Of a stretch of 64,000 nt of DNA, positions 35,014-47,750 are shown one piece after another. Numbering within the stretch: the first letter of the stretch is position 1; every line of letters starts with the position of its first letter. Location: the NCBI GenBank assembly GCA_011319805.1, contig SJRY01000111.1:1-64000 (forward strand), in the 5' to 3' direction. The notes beneath the pieces are model-generated. The model was not told the DNA's origin. It ran no database searches and saw only the letters and a program-made list of their open reading frames with translations. Made by a program: the position numbers and the translations under genes. This DNA is from Macrocybe gigantea. Taxonomy: Eukaryota; Basidiomycota; Agaricomycetes; Agaricales; Callistosporiaceae.

Positions 35014-38000
35014 TAGAGCTGGGAAGAAGCACCGCTTCGCCGGCTGATTATGTATCGTCGAATATGAATATAAGGGACATTCCCGACCTTAAAGAATATT
35101 TCGAGCGAGAAGGTGCATGAGAGTTCGGTCTCGTAAAAGGATACACTCTACCCTGGGTGGCTCAACAGATCTATCGGCAGGACAAGTCTAAAGCGTACTC
35201 GATCCTTAAGGCATGGACAGATCAATCACGACAAAAGGATATATCACTGGAAAGGCTTCGTGAGATCAATCAAATGAATGATCACGATGCACTACACACA
35301 TTGCTTGACCTCAGACAAAAACCACGATTTGTCAGAGGTGGCAATGGAAACCAAATGGATGTACCCTTAATGATTACAACCTTGGACACAGGACGGACAT
35401 ACAGCGTAAAGGCTCTGCTTGATACGGGATGTACCGGATCTTGCATAGACCGGAAGTTCATTAAGGAAAAGGAGATCAACACGAAAAGATATCCGATTCC
35501 TATTCCGGTCCACAATGCAGACGGAACCCGTAACATGGCAGGTGACATACGCGAATATGTGGAATTAAGAGTCCGGGTCCAAGACCACATCGAGCGAATG
35601 GTCTTTTCGGTTACTGAACTCGGAAAGGGACAGATCTTCATTGGTTACGAGTGGGTAAAGCATCACAACCCTCGAATCGATTGGAGGACAGAGAAGATCA
35701 CTTTTGATCGATGCCCCAAAGAGTGTCAGCGGATTGTCTGAAAAGGAAACCCCGAAGACGATGATACCTCTATCGAGACAAATGAGGTAGACTTCAAAAA
35801 CAGAGAAAGACTCTTGATGATCGACATGAACCAAGAGTTTCATCTAAGGGCTTTCCAAACGACGGCTTCCAAATTGGCTGAAGCGATGGCGAAAGTGACA
35901 AAGGCTAAAACCTTTGAAGAAATCGTACCGGAAGAATACCACTGTTTCAAGGATTCAGTGTTCGGAAAAGAGTCATTCGACAAATTACCACTGCAATGAC
36001 CTTGGGACCATGCAATCGAACTCATCCCAGGAGCTAAACTCCAGGATTGCAAAGTCTACCCCCTGATGCTGGATGAACAGAAACAGCTGGATGCCTTTCT
36101 AGACGAAAATCTGAACACCAGATGAATTAGACCGTCAAAGTCGCCAATGGCCTCGCCTTTCTTCTTTGTGAAAAAGAAGGATGGATCCCTACGACCCGTA
36201 CAGGATTATCGGAAGTTAAATGATATGACGATAAAGAACAAGTACCCACTCCCCCTAATCCAAGAGTTGATCGACAAACTCAAGGGAGCGAAGTTCTTTA
36301 CAAAGCTTGACATCCGATGGGGATACAACAACGTCCGCATGAAAGAAGGCGACGAATGGAAAGCCGCATTCCGGACAAACCAGGGAATGTTCGAACCCCT
36401 GGTCATGTTCTTCGGACTGACGAATTCACCAGCTACCTTCCAAACCATGATGAACACGATCTTTAAAGACGAAATCGATCAGGGACATGTAGTTATCTAC
36501 ATGGATGACATTCTTATCTTCAATAAAGACTTAAATGAACACAGACGACTCATCCAATGCATATTGGAAAAGCTAAAGAACAATAAGCTTTACCTGAAAC
36601 CTGAGAAATGCTCATTTCATCAACTAGAAGTAGAGTACCTCAGAATGATCGTCTCGGAAAACGGCATTAAAATGGACCCCATCAAGGTCGAAGGCATCAA
36701 AGGATGGCCAAAACCCACCTGTAAAAGGGACGTCCAACAATTCCTAGGCTTTTGTAATTTCTACTGACGCTTCATCGAGGGATTCGTGAAAATCGTGAAA
36801 CCTTTGATGGAACTAACCGGAAAAGCCAACTGGACATGGGGAAAAGCCCAAGATGATGCATTTGATGGGTTAAAGAATCGGATCAGCTCAGCGCCAATCA
36901 TTTCAATGCCCCGAGATGATGGAAAGTTCCGAATGGAAGTCGATGCCTCAAACTATGCAATCGGGGGCGTCCTTTCACAGGAACAATCCAATGGTACCTG
37001 GAGACCAGTGGCTTTCATGTCGAAGTCATTGAACCCGACGGAACGGAACTATGAGATCTATGACAAAGAAATGCTCGCGATCATGACTGGACTAGAAGAA
37101 TGGCGCCAATACCTTTGCGGCGCTAAACAGAAATTCGAGATTTGGACAGACCACAAGAATCTCGAATATTTCTGGAAACTGCAGAAACTGAATCACTGGC
37201 AAGCTCGCTGGATCTCGGAGCTTCAGGACTATGATTTCGTGCTGGAGCACAAACCCAGGAAATCAATGACAAAGGCAGACAGTCTGTCGAGATGACCAGA
37301 CCATGAGAAGGGGGAGAACGATAATGAGAACGTCGTACTCCTAAAGCCAGAGAATTTTCGCCGGATTTTCATGGCAAAGATCACGCCAACACTGGAATTT
37401 CAGGACATTCTGGACCAGATCAAAAGAGCTTGGAAACAAAGAGAGCCTGAGGTTCAGAAGCGTCTTGACAAAGGTGAACACGGCTGGGAGGAACACGACT
37501 GAATCGTTACATGGTTGAAATGGTACTACGTTCCCAAAAGCCAAAAGATAAGGGAACGGATCATCGAAATCCATCATTCAGATCAGATCTCGGGACACCC
37601 AGGACAGACAAAGATGCACGAGCTAATCACGCGCAACTTCTGGTGGCCTAAAATGATGAATGACATCAAGGCGTATGTCAAAGGATGTGACAAATGCCAA
37701 TGGATGAAGATCATCAGAGATCGGAAGCATGCCCCACTCCATCCAAATGAGGTACCAAAGGAACCATGGGAGGTCATATCTGTAGACCTCATCGGACCAC
37801 TCCCCAGTCTCAAGGATTTAACGGCATAATGGTGACAGTAGACCGGTTCACAAAAGGAGCCAAGTTCATACCAGTCAATATGGAAATCACAGCAGAAGGA
37901 GTTGCTCGCAATCTACGCGACACCATATTCTCGAGTTACGGACTCCCAAAGAAAGTCATCAGCGACAGAGGAGGACAATTCGTCTCCGCGTTCATGACAG

Positions 38001-39121
38001 ACCTCTATGCACTTTTGGGAATCAAAGGAACTCCCTCGACGCCATACCATCCACAGACTGACAGACAAACGGAACAAGTCAATCAGGAGCTTGAACAGTA
38101 CCTGAAACTCTTCGTGAATTATCGGCAAACTGACTGGGCAGATTGGCTACCTATGGCCGAATTCTCCTATAACAATCGAATTCACTCGGCAACCGGATAC
38201 TCCCCATTTTACCTGAACCACGGGCAACACCCATACACTGGAAAAGAACCTCCAAAGCATAATACTAAATCACAAACTGCTGAGGAGTTCGCTGAGATGA
38301 TGAAGGAAATTCGAACCAAAGCTGAGACCTCCTTGTTGAAAGCTGCAGAGACAATGAAACAGACATATGACTGGAAACTGAAGCCTGCCCGAGAATACCA
38401 CGAGGGTGATCAAGTCTGGTTGGAAGGCACCAATATCACGACTGACCGACTGACTAATAAGCTAAATGACAAACGGTTTGGTCCCTTCAAAATCAAATGG
38501 CGAATTGGAGAATCAGCATATGAACTCGAGCTACCGGAACACTGGCGAATTCACCCCGTCCGAAACGAGTCCGAACTTACCCCGTACACGGCACCGGCGT
38601 TTCCGCGACAAAAAGCAGTAACGATTCTGAAATGGCCTCCTCCCATCATTGTAGAAGGAGAAAAATGATATGAAGTACAAGCTGTAATAAATTCTCGGTG
38701 GAACAGAGGAAAATTACAGTACAGAATACACTGGAAAGGATACCCGCTCGAAGATGCTACCTGGGAACCCGCTGAAAACGTCAACAGAGATGCGCCGGAT
38801 GTGGTCGTGAAATTTCATCATGAGAACCCTGAGGCGCCATCCCTAGAAAAAGGACAACGTCAACTCCCACCCCGACCCGCACCGAAAAAGGTAGTACGCA
38901 CCCGCTTCCATCAGACCCAATCGCCGAAGGTCTTGTTCGACCACATGGCTGATGAAGTCTGGGTCTGCCCACGAGGTCAACCAATGAAAACGCTCCCGAG
39001 GAAGAGGACCCTTACCGGCTGGATGTCGGACCCGAGCGAAGTCGAAGATCACCTGGACGTGGCTTGGCAGGCATGGCAGCAATGTCGGAACCAAGAAGTC
39101 ATAGACGAGGATGAGCGCTAA
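35011..39121 (+). pseudogene. Family B Pol: protease, RT, RNase H, integrase, chromodomain
   Basis: Protease LLDTGCTGSCIDRKF at about 35,418. RT from 36,147: [20 protein letters not shown], active-site IYMDDILIF at about 36,497. RNase H EVDASNYAIGGVLSQEQS near 36,938, YDKEMLAIMTGLEEW, WTDHKNLEYF. Integrase zinc finger HHSDQISGHPGQ with CDKCQW (37.57-37.7 kb), core VDLIGPLPS, ISDRGGQFVSAF, PQTDRQTEQVNQEL. Chromodomain YEVQAVINSRWNRGKLQYRI, HWKGYPLEDATWEPAENV (38,669-38,800). Stops at 35,739, 35,997, 36,123, 36,765, 37,293, 37,500 and 38,666 are all TGA; one single-base deletion near 37,815 shifts the frame in integrase. Confidence 0.9.
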
Positions 39122-39185
39122 AAGGACTAGGATGATAAAGAAGAAAAACATGATTGCGAGGACGCAATCCCTAAGAGGGGGGTAA

Positions 39186-39598
39186 TGTTATGATTTAGGA
39201 CCAATCGTTATCTTGACGACGAGCATGTGACTCAAAAACCACATATGAACACGTGACAGATGTGACATGACAAACAAGATATAATGTAACGACTTGAGGA
39301 AACCCTATGACAACAATGCGTCAGCACTGACTAGGGCAGAGGGTTATTGCGCAGTACCTGCAGGATAACACATGGAGCATAGTCGGATTCTGACTCACAC
39401 AGACAAGGGTTTAGGGTTTCATGCAGCATGAGATTAACATAGTCATGGTCCGTGCTCGGTAGTTGTAACATATAAATACCTGAATTGTACGTAGTAGAAT
39501 CCAGCTTCGAGCTGGCTTATAATAGCATTCCTATCCCCGCCTCTTATCTCTAAGGGTTAGTTAGAGTGACCTGCGTGCAGAATTGGTTTTGCGTAGCA
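39186..39598 (+). repeat. B 3' LTR
   Basis: 413 bp, same ends as the 5' LTR, differing mostly by CpG-type transitions and a 4-bp GTGC difference. Confidence 0.93.
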
Positions 39599-40820
39599 AG
39601 CTCCACCCCCACAACATTCCGCCGTCACACTGGCATACCATTAGCGTCAATTTCATTGTGGAACTCCGGGAGTCGAAGGGGTACGACGTGATCATGGTCA
39701 TGGTCGATAAACTCTCCAAGTGTGTGCACTTCGTTCTGACACACACCACATGCACCGTGATGGGCACCGCGAAACTCTTCCTCGAACATGTCTGGTGACA
39801 CCATGGCCTCCTGACTCGCGTCATCTCAGATCGTGGCACGCAATTCGTCGCGAACTTTACGAAGGAGTTGTACGACATCCTTGGTATCGAACATGCCATG
39901 TCAACGGCTTATCACCCTCAGACCAATGGCCAGACAGAGCGCATGAACCAGGAACTCGAGCAATACCTCCACGTCTTCATCAACGAGTGTCAGGACGACT
40001 GGTTCGACCTAGTCCTGATGGCTGAGTTCGCATACAACAACCATGTCCATAGCGCAACACAACACTCACCGTTCTATCTCGAGTCCGGCCACCACCCACA
40101 CATGGGATTCGAGCCTCGCGCATCCGAAACAGCTGAAGGAGTGAACGAGTTTGCAGACCGTCTTCATGCCACTCTTGAGGAAGTATGCACCACAGTCGCG
40201 AAGGCATGTGACGACATGGTAAAGTATTATGACAGGCACCACCGTCGCGCACCTGAGCTCAAGCCAGGAGACAAGGTACTCATCATGGCAAGTGATATCT
40301 GCATGTCGCGACCCTCCGCAAAACTGTCACACAGGTATCTAGGCCCATTCGAGATTGAGTGCAAGGTCGGCTCGCATGCATATCGCCTCAAGCTCACAGG
40401 TGACATGCGTCGCCTCCATCCAGTGTTCCCCGTCATCAAGCTACTCCACAAACCTGCCAACATGTTTCTGGGTCACCTACAATGCGACATTCCACTGCCC
40501 GAATTGATTGATGGTGAAGAAGAGTATGTGGTCAAAGAAATCTTGAATAGTCAGAGAATGCGAGGGAAGTTGCAGTATTTGGTGTCGTGGAGAGGGTACG
40601 ACTATGGGGAGAACTCATGGGTGGCCAAAGAAAATATGCACATGCCTGACCTCATCGCTGACTTCTACCATGAAAATCCAACAGCCACCGGCGTGCCAGG
40701 CAAACGACGACTGCCTGAATATGAACGCTCGCACGTGCCATGCGAATTCGTAGAACCAGAGATCGATACCAATGCACCACGATGCACTCAAGGACGAGTG
40801 CACCCTTAGAGGGGGGGTAA

Positions 40821-41207
40821 TGTCAGGGGACATCCCGCTTTCCACCACCAAGTCCCCTCGACAACGCGACCCAAAGACGCTTCGCACGACCATTGTGTGA
40901 TGTTTGCACCTGTCGCACGAGCCGTCATGCCCTTCATGCCTTTCGCATCATAGTGCTCCCGAATAAGGCTGCTTATGCACCTCATTCCTGCCTCACTCCC
41001 GCTATGTGTCCACCTCGTGTAGTATAGTATATAGCTAGATAGTGCCCTAGAGGGGAACCTTAGAGTATTCTCTTAGGTTTCCCCTCTAGGTGAGTCGGTG
41101 TACATATGTAGCTACCTCAAGAACTTAGGTTTCCCCTCTAGGTCCGTCTGAGCCCCTCGCATGTATCACACATCGCATTTAGGCCATCCTCAGTGGTCGC
41201 CCTAACA
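40821..41207 (+). repeat. D 3' LTR
   Basis: 387 bp, followed by the GTATG duplication. Confidence 0.93.
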
Positions 41208-41277
41208 GTATGGAATGATCTACATCTGGTATCGAAGCGAGTCTGTTTCAGTTGTATGGGTCGTGATTTAGCACCTC

Positions 41278-42421
41278 CTAGTCAGACCCTTCGGCAAAAC
41301 CCTCTTTGTCAGAGCTTTCTTCATCCTTGTCTTCTTTGTCCTCTCCTTCTTCTTCTTTCACTTCTCTGACCCGGGATTTTCCTTTCTTCTTCTTCTTGCA
41401 GTTTCGTGCATAGTGTCCCTTTAAGCCACAATTGAAACATGTGACATTTGCTGCTCCTTTTCGTGGTTCCAGGCAGTTTCGTGAGATGTGTCCTGGTTTA
41501 TTGCAGTTGAAGCAGTTATTGCTTCGTACTTTGTCGACTTCCATGGCCTGTCCTGCTCCTTGGCTTGGATTTCCGGCCTTGCGCTGATTGCTTGTGAATT
41601 CTCCTCTCATCACATTTCTGTATTCATCGATGTTTCATCCAATCACTCGAACTGTTTTGATATATTCATCTCCATCTGTTGGAAGTGTGGAGATCAAGTG
41701 TACAGCTTCTGCTGTCCTTCGGTTTAAGCTCTTCTCAAGTAGGAAACGAGGGGCTGTTCCTGTCATTCCTGCTTTCCCTGCGAGGTCTATGAATTCATCC
41801 AGAAATTCATCAATGGGTCGGTTTCCCTGTTTGATATTGAATAGTCTGCTTCCTGCTTGTGATGGTGACATGACATTGCTGAATCGTGTCTCTATCTCAG
41901 TTATGAAGTCAGCCCATATGCTTTGGTTGGTAGTGGTGTCAATCTTCTTTGACGCCCAGTGGGCTCCTGGTCCATCGGTCATTCTGGACAGGACTGCTCC
42001 GATCTTCTGTGTATCTGTGAGGTCTCCATGTGCAGTTATGTAAAGCTTCATCTTCCTCCACCAAATGTCGAAGGATGTTCAATCTCCTGTGAAGGATTTC
42101 AGATCAGCGATGATTCCCTTGTATTCTGTTGTCATCCTTTGGGGAGTTTCTTTGTCATTATCTTGGTCTTGGTTTTCCTGTTCCTGGATCTGTTGTTCTT
42201 GGGTCTGCTGTACTTGTACTTGGGCTTGCTGTTCTTGAAGCTGTTTCTATCTTCGCTCCTCTCTCTGTTCTTTCCAGTAGTCTAGGTCGACTCCTGCGAT
42301 TCTACAAGCTTGTTCGAAATCAGCCCACTCTGCGGCAGTTGGTCTGTTTGTCTTTGGTAATCCTTTTCACTCCCTCCACCAATAGTATTCATCCCAGTCA
42401 CTATTGCTTACTTTCACCATG
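41278..42421 (-). pseudogene. Gag of A2 (broken)
   Basis: Minus-strand Gag with both zinc knuckles ([28 protein letters not shown]), capsid block KLYITAHGDLTDTQKIGA and a TGA in place of CGA after RVIG. The slippery heptamer lies at 41,296-41,302. Practically the same sequence as A3 48,978-50,120. Confidence 0.8.
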
Positions 42422-43060
42422 GTAGTGCGATTCTCTCCTTATGCAGTGCTTTGGCAGATTGGTCCTCTGAAGGAGTTTGGTGGTTTCATTCCTGTATGTC
42501 CTTGACTTTGGTGTTATTCCGTTGGCTCTGTCATACGCTCTGTGCATCATGCCTTCTCTGTATCAGTATGTCTTCTTCCTGTGTTTGGTGATTATAGTTC
42601 TTGATTTGTTGTTGCCTAAAGTCCTAGGCTTGTATTCGTTCTTCTCTTATTTTCTTGTAGATAGGTTTGTCCTCTTCTTTGGCAAGAAGATTCTAGTCTG
42701 ACCACAGCTCTTCTGGGCTTATCCCATATTCTCCTTCTAGGAAAGTTCTGCAATGAGTTGTGCTGCTCCTTCACTGAGAATATCAGTGGGTTTGTCTATG
42801 GTGGTGAAGGCAAACTCTCTCAGAAATGCCTGCTCTTCATTGTCACTACTTGGTGTAAGCATGCGCTCTCTCTTTCATTTGTTTGGATTGCTAGTGTCTC
42901 TGCGGGTGGTGTGGACTGTCTCTGCAAATGGCATGGACTGCAATGTCTGGTCTACTTCTCTGAGCCAAGTGCTCTCATCACTCATGCTAGTGCTCACTGG
43001 GTCGGCAAACTGCTTGTCATCGAATGTTGATCAAGTCTTTGATAAAGTGTGACATGGTAT
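42422..43060 (-). pseudogene. ORF1 of A2 (broken)
   Basis: Counterpart of A1 ORF1, with several TGA/TAG codons and one-base differences from A3 in homopolymers. Confidence 0.6.
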
Positions 43061-43100
43061 ATGTGTGAGTCTGAGTGAGTCTCAACAAGGCTTAATATCT

Positions 43101-43427
43101 TGTTAGACTAGACAAATCTCAAAAGGACTTAGACAGATTAAGTGCGAGAGTGGTCTTGAGACGATGGCAAAAGGAACATTAAGCCTAGCACTACTGGTAC
43201 ATCTGGGAGTCCTTATATATGTTACAGTACTCGAGCACAGACCATGGGCTGCACAATGCTGTGGACTGCGGATGAGTAAGACTGGAAGGAGATGACTCAG
43301 GATGACTAGGGAAGTAAGATGACTTGATGGCTGTGCACTGCACACTGTGCAGTGTGATGGAGAAGATAAGGGATATGGAAAAGATAAGATAAGAAATTGA
43401 ATAGTCCTTTGGGTGACATCTATAACA
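43101..43427 (-). repeat. A2 5' LTR, 327-bp subtype
   Basis: Carries a longer CA/TG-rich palindromic stretch (GCACTGCACACTGTGCAGTG) than the 320-bp LTRs. The same as 47,970-48,296 on the other strand. Confidence 0.92.
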
Positions 43428-43769
43428 GGACACCAATTTTGATGAGGAAGACTTACCTCTCCTAGACAGTCAAAAGGAGCTTTATATAAACAATGAATAC
43501 TATTATATGGGTGGTGTGTGATTGGGGCTTGAGGCTAGATGGGGAACACCTACAGAGGCTGAATGAACTGGATAATGAAGATGAACTTGCCATCATCGAG
43601 GTGCCACCTGACCTTAGTCTGCTTCCAAACATATTGTGCCAACTGTAGTAACTGTTTTTTCCATACTCAAAGTTATGTTTCTATTTCCACATCCTGACAT
43701 ATCCTGCAATTAGAGTTTCTTATGCATCTGGCAGGCTGTACTCAACACCATGGTCAATCAAGCCCCTTC

Positions 43770-44109
43770 AGATTGTCAAGTGTTTAGTTTTTGAGATGCA
43801 GCAGGCTGGGATCTCTGTCAAAATATCCTCAAAAACTGCCTTCCCTTTACTCCACATGACTATCAGCTTGAAGGTGTTGCACATGCTCTCGAACAGACAG
43901 ATTTTATCATGATAACAGCCACAGGATCTGGTAAATCTGCCTATATTTATATGCTGGCACTCATTTTGCAGCATTTTTTACGAGATCAGACATCCATTCC
44001 ACCCAGGCATGCCTTTCCCAAAGATCCCATTGTCATCATCATTTTCTCCACAACAGCACTCAAGGAAGATCAGGCAAGTAATCCTGACATCCTTTCGGTC
44101 ATTGATTAA
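43770..44109 (+). pseudogene. RecQ-like DEAD/H helicase, N-terminal fragment
   Basis: Reads LLPHDYQLEGVAHALEQTDF, then motif I TATGSGKSAYIYML, and DPIVIIIFSTTALKEDQ corresponding to motif Ia, then stops. The P-loop Lys is kept. The other helicase motifs are absent. Related RecQ-type helicases are numerous in mushroom genomes; here only about 110 aa remain. Confidence 0.6.
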
Positions 44110-44599
44110 GGTGTGAATTTTGAGGTGAATGTGCAAGATCAGTGTATGAAAATGCACCAGAATTGAAGAATGGGCTTGGGAATGAACTGTATTGACATTT
44201 TGGGATGATAGTGGAGTGCAGAGAGGTGGAGAGGCCTTGATGCTGGCTCAGATGAGATAAATGGACATGTTGATGCACCAGAACACATTCAAAAGTACTA
44301 TCACATGTGTATTATGGGAATAATTTGCATGAGAAAAATGTTACTATGTTAAGGCCAGCATATTTACTGCAGACTCTCATATAAGAGTTGTTGCTACAGT
44401 CAACATGATTGCTTATGCAATCAATCTCAAATATGATGCCCAGTCAGAAACCCAGAAATTGGAATAAGTTTTGATGTATTTACATGCATTAATGTATTAC
44501 AATGCATTTCTAAATAACTATAATCACCCATTGAAGTGTTAATTTTGCAGACGAACCATCAATTGCATTCAAAACTGCTCAAAGTCCATCAGCGCACCC

Positions 44600-47500
44600 A
44601 AGTTTGCCTGTGCACCCTGCCAGCATGCTTCCATGGACCATGTCAGCTTCCCTCCACCCAATGCACCTAGGAAAGGTGCAATGTACAGCAAGCTGCAAAT
44701 GCATCATATGCTGAATACCTGCAGGCAAATGATTTGCCTATACCTGACACTCTCAGGTCTGCAAGCTCTTCTCGGCCTCACAAATGATGATGCACTGGAG
44801 AGGAGGGGATCGATGGACTGGATGGGAACTATCCATTTGTACATTCAGCCATTCTCGTATTGTCTCGCTTCTCTGACCTCAGACATTCAGCTGAATGACA
44901 GACCCAGACCTAGGCTTGGCTACATCATCGCACCCCCCCATTGAAACATGTACCAATACCGATAGCACATATATGTCTAGTAGCAATATGAATTCATTTC
45001 AAAACCCTCATCCCAAGCCATTGAGACTTGCAGGAGCTGAGGCCAGCAATAAGGGAGTGAATGACTCTGATGCATCTGTTGCTGCTAGTCTCACTGCACA
45101 AATTCCAGAGCTACATACAATGGCTGAATTCATCCAGGGCCTTTGTTCAGTGCACCTTGAGGATAGCAACATGGATCTGGACGACATCGAATGCCTACGA
45201 AATCCCCCCAATACCATCATAAATGATTTCACTGACAGACACTTCATCAAGGCCATCCGGTCTTTCCTTGCTACTGTGAATGCATTCGAGGCAACATACA
45301 ATGATTTTCGAGCTGCAAGCATGGCTTGCTACCCCGACAACCCATTTCTCTTATTCAAACAGGTCTGGCAATGCATCAAAATTATCTTATCAGTGGAGTC
45401 TCACCCATCTATTATGACATGTGTCCCAATACCTGTGCCGCCTTTACTGGACCCTACAGTGAGTTGACTGAATGCCCATTCTGTTCATCTCTGCATTACC
45501 ATCCAGGTACCAAAATCCCATGATGCCAGTTCATTACCATTCCCATTGGCCTGGTGATCCAAGCCCTCTATCAATCGGAGGACACTGTGGAACAAATGCA
45601 CTACTGGAAGCAAAAAATCGAAGAGATTCTGGACTCAGTGTGGGCTAATGGAGGTGCAATACCCATGTATGATGACACGGCATGCAGACAAGACTACCTC
45701 AATGCCTGGCAAGCTAGCACGATCAAGCATGGTGATGTACTGCTGCAACTATCACTGGACGGTGCTCAGCTCTACCACAACAAGGAGTCTGACTGTTGGA
45801 TTTTCATTTACATATTTCACAACCTCCCACCCAATTTATGCTACAAGAAGCTCTTTGTCATTCCGGGGGGCTTTATCAGTAGCCCAAAAAAGCCCAAACA
45901 CCTGGACTCTTATGTCTACCCTGCCCTTTACCATGTCACTTCTCTCCAAAAGGAAGGACTCACCATTTGGGATGCATCTATGAAAACGTACAAACATGAT
46001 TCAATGATTTAGTCACTTTCGGAATGGCTGATGGCCTTGTGATAGCAAATATGACCGGAATAGTAGGCCATAGTGGGAAATTCAGTTGTCGACTCTATTG
46101 CATAATGCCTGGATGCCATCGTGAAGGGGACCCTCACTATTATCCAGTCATGCGGCAGCTGGAGAATTACCGAGTTTTGGCTTGTAACCATATGGACATC
46201 ACACTTGGGGAAATGCATGGCTTTTGATAGGGAATTCAGCAAAGGTATGCTGCAAATTTACACAAGCTCCTTGCTGTCCTGAACAATGCCCAATTCAAGA
46301 AGGAGTGCTTGGCAACTGGCTGGCCAAGCAAACCATCTTCAGCAGCCTTCCGTGCTTGCTTGATATCCCCAACATCTTTGTGATGGATATCATGCATCTG
46401 ATTGCCCTCAATGATCTAGATCTCCTCATTGGTCTCTAGCAAGGCACCATCAAAGTGTACACACCCAATTTGAAGGACACTTGGGACTGGGTTGTCCTTA
46501 TCAGTGTGGTCTGGGAGGCCCATGGAAAAATAGTCACAATGGCAACTCCATATCTTCCTTCATCATTTGATCGCACTCCTTGAAACATCGCTGAGAAAAT
46601 CAATTCCAGATACAAGGCCTGGGAATTTGTACTCTACCTCTTTGGACTTGGCCCTGTATTGCTCCACTCGATCCTGCTGCACCAATATTGGTCTCACTAT
46701 TGCAAATTCGTTCATGGCATCTTGTTGCTATATCAAAAGGCAATATTGCTAGAGCACATCAAGGAGGGCCATCATTTGCTCTGCAAATTTGCTCAAGAAT
46801 TTGAAAGTCTCTATGTTCGACACAAACCGCAGCGCATCCACTTTGTTCGCCAGTCGATTCATCTCCTCATACATATTGGACCTGAAACAATTCATGCTAG
46901 TCCCTTGATTTCATATTCACAATGGACAATGGAGACCCTTATTGGCAACATTGGCAGGGAAATTCATCAAGATAAGAACCCTTATGCTAACATCTCACAA
47001 CGTAGACTTTTACGTGCTCAACTCAATGCCTTGTGGAACATTATTCCAGGGTTAATTCTACCCTATGATGATATTCGCAATCCTTCGAGCAGCAAAGACC
47101 TCAGCGATGGTTTCATTTTACTTCACACCCATTAGTCCACCCTCGTCAATGTCTCCCCTGCAGAAGCATCAGCAATTATGGCTCTCTGGGAATCTGAGCA
47201 ATGGCCAAATTGGAGTGGCTGGCCCTGCGCCATCAAAAGGTAGGCCTGACTACAGATCCCAAATGGACAAGTTGTATCATCACAGTGGATGGAACAAAAA
47301 TCCAAAAGGTCATCCCATTGTACTACGATTGTTAAGGTATGCTCCATTGGGTTCTTTTCCATTATGAACTTGAATCTAACTTGCTTTGTATTAGTTCTGT
47401 GATGGCAATGTTATATGATTTGCTGACATACACTATTTTTTTCACATCAAATTCGACTCTGTTTATCATGCCCTTGCCATTGCCACCCTTTTCACTGAAC

Positions 47501-47750
47501 CTGATGCCGACCTCTTGAAATTGTTGCATTCAACTGTTTATTCATGCAAGTTATCTGACGACGTCAAAGCATTTCATGTCAAAACTATCAAAGCTCTTGT
47601 TTCAATAGTTCCTTTTTTCAATGTAGCATCCAATGGTACTGTCATTACACCTGAGAACAAGTTCTTTTTAGTTGAAAAACCCAGCTTGGAGATCACTCAG
47701 CTATTAGATCCAGTTGATGATGAGAAGGAAGGTGATTTTGATACAAACTA
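44600..47750 (+). pseudogene. Plavaka-type (CACTA-like) transposase, broken
   Basis: Recognisable blocks in order: Zn-binding CPFCSSLHYHPGTK, ITIPIGLVIQALYQSEDTVE, SLDGAQLYHNKESDCWIFIY (first catalytic Asp region), PGGFISSPKKPKHLDSYVYP, GHSGKFSCRLYCIMPGCHRE, IFVMDIMHLIALNDLDLLIG, AEKINSRYKAWEFVLYLFGL, RIHFVRQSIHLLIHIGPETI, YSQWTMETLIGNIGREIHQD, and a C-terminal KFFLVEKPSLEITQLL. Stops and frameshifts separate these blocks (46,012, 46,226, 46,437 and others). The order and motifs match the Plavaka transposases common in Agaricomycetes. Not functional. Confidence 0.72.

Larger units (their letters stand above)
32768..39598 (+). mobile_element. Family B chromovirus (6,831 bp), inserted in D
   Basis: LTRs 32,768-33,177 (410 bp) and 39,186-39,598 (413 bp), TGTTA...TAGCA ends, perfect 5-bp AGCTC duplication (32,763-32,767 and 39,599-39,603). 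Purine tract AAGAGGGGGG before the 3' LTR. Removing B and one duplication rejoins the D integrase in frame (GEL to HPHNIPPSHW). Seven or more arginine CGA codons read TGA. Confidence 0.95.
30032..40809 (+). pseudogene. Family D Pol (split by B): protease, RT, RNase H, integrase, chromodomain
   Basis: Parts 30,032-32,767 and 39,604-40,809. Protease LLDSGATSLFLD at about 30,296; RT from 30,660 with [28 protein letters not shown] at about 31,490; RNase H EADSSDFVTGTVLSQE near 31,933; integrase zinc finger is cut by B after CDMC, and the core resumes with HWHTISVNFIVELRESKG, ISDRGTQFVANFTKEL and PQTNGQTERMNQELEQYL; chromodomain EEYVVKEILNS, LVSWRGYDYGENSWVAKENM. In-frame stops are mainly TGA. Confidence 0.88.
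28307..41207 (+). mobile_element. Family D chromovirus, with B nested in it
   Basis: LTRs 28,307-28,693 and 40,821-41,207 (387 bp each), perfect GTATG duplication (28,302-28,306 and 41,208-41,212), purine tract AGAGGGGGGG before the 3' LTR. Without B it is about 6.1 kb. Gag, protease, RT-RNase H, integrase and chromodomain are present with stops. LTR differences are almost all CpG-type transitions, so it is old compared with A1. Confidence 0.95.
24008..43427 (-). mobile_element. Family A chromovirus, copy A2 (decayed, interrupted by D)
   Basis: Element on the minus strand made of 24,008-28,306 and 41,213-43,427 (about 6.5 kb without D). 3' LTR 24,008-24,327, 5' LTR 43,101-43,427. D sits in the protease region with a GTATG duplication. 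The outer flanks (TGATT left, GGACA right) do not match, and the two LTRs are different subtypes (320 and 327 bp), so this copy is recombinant. Its 5' part is almost identical to A3, its 3' part is not. Confidence 0.85.
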
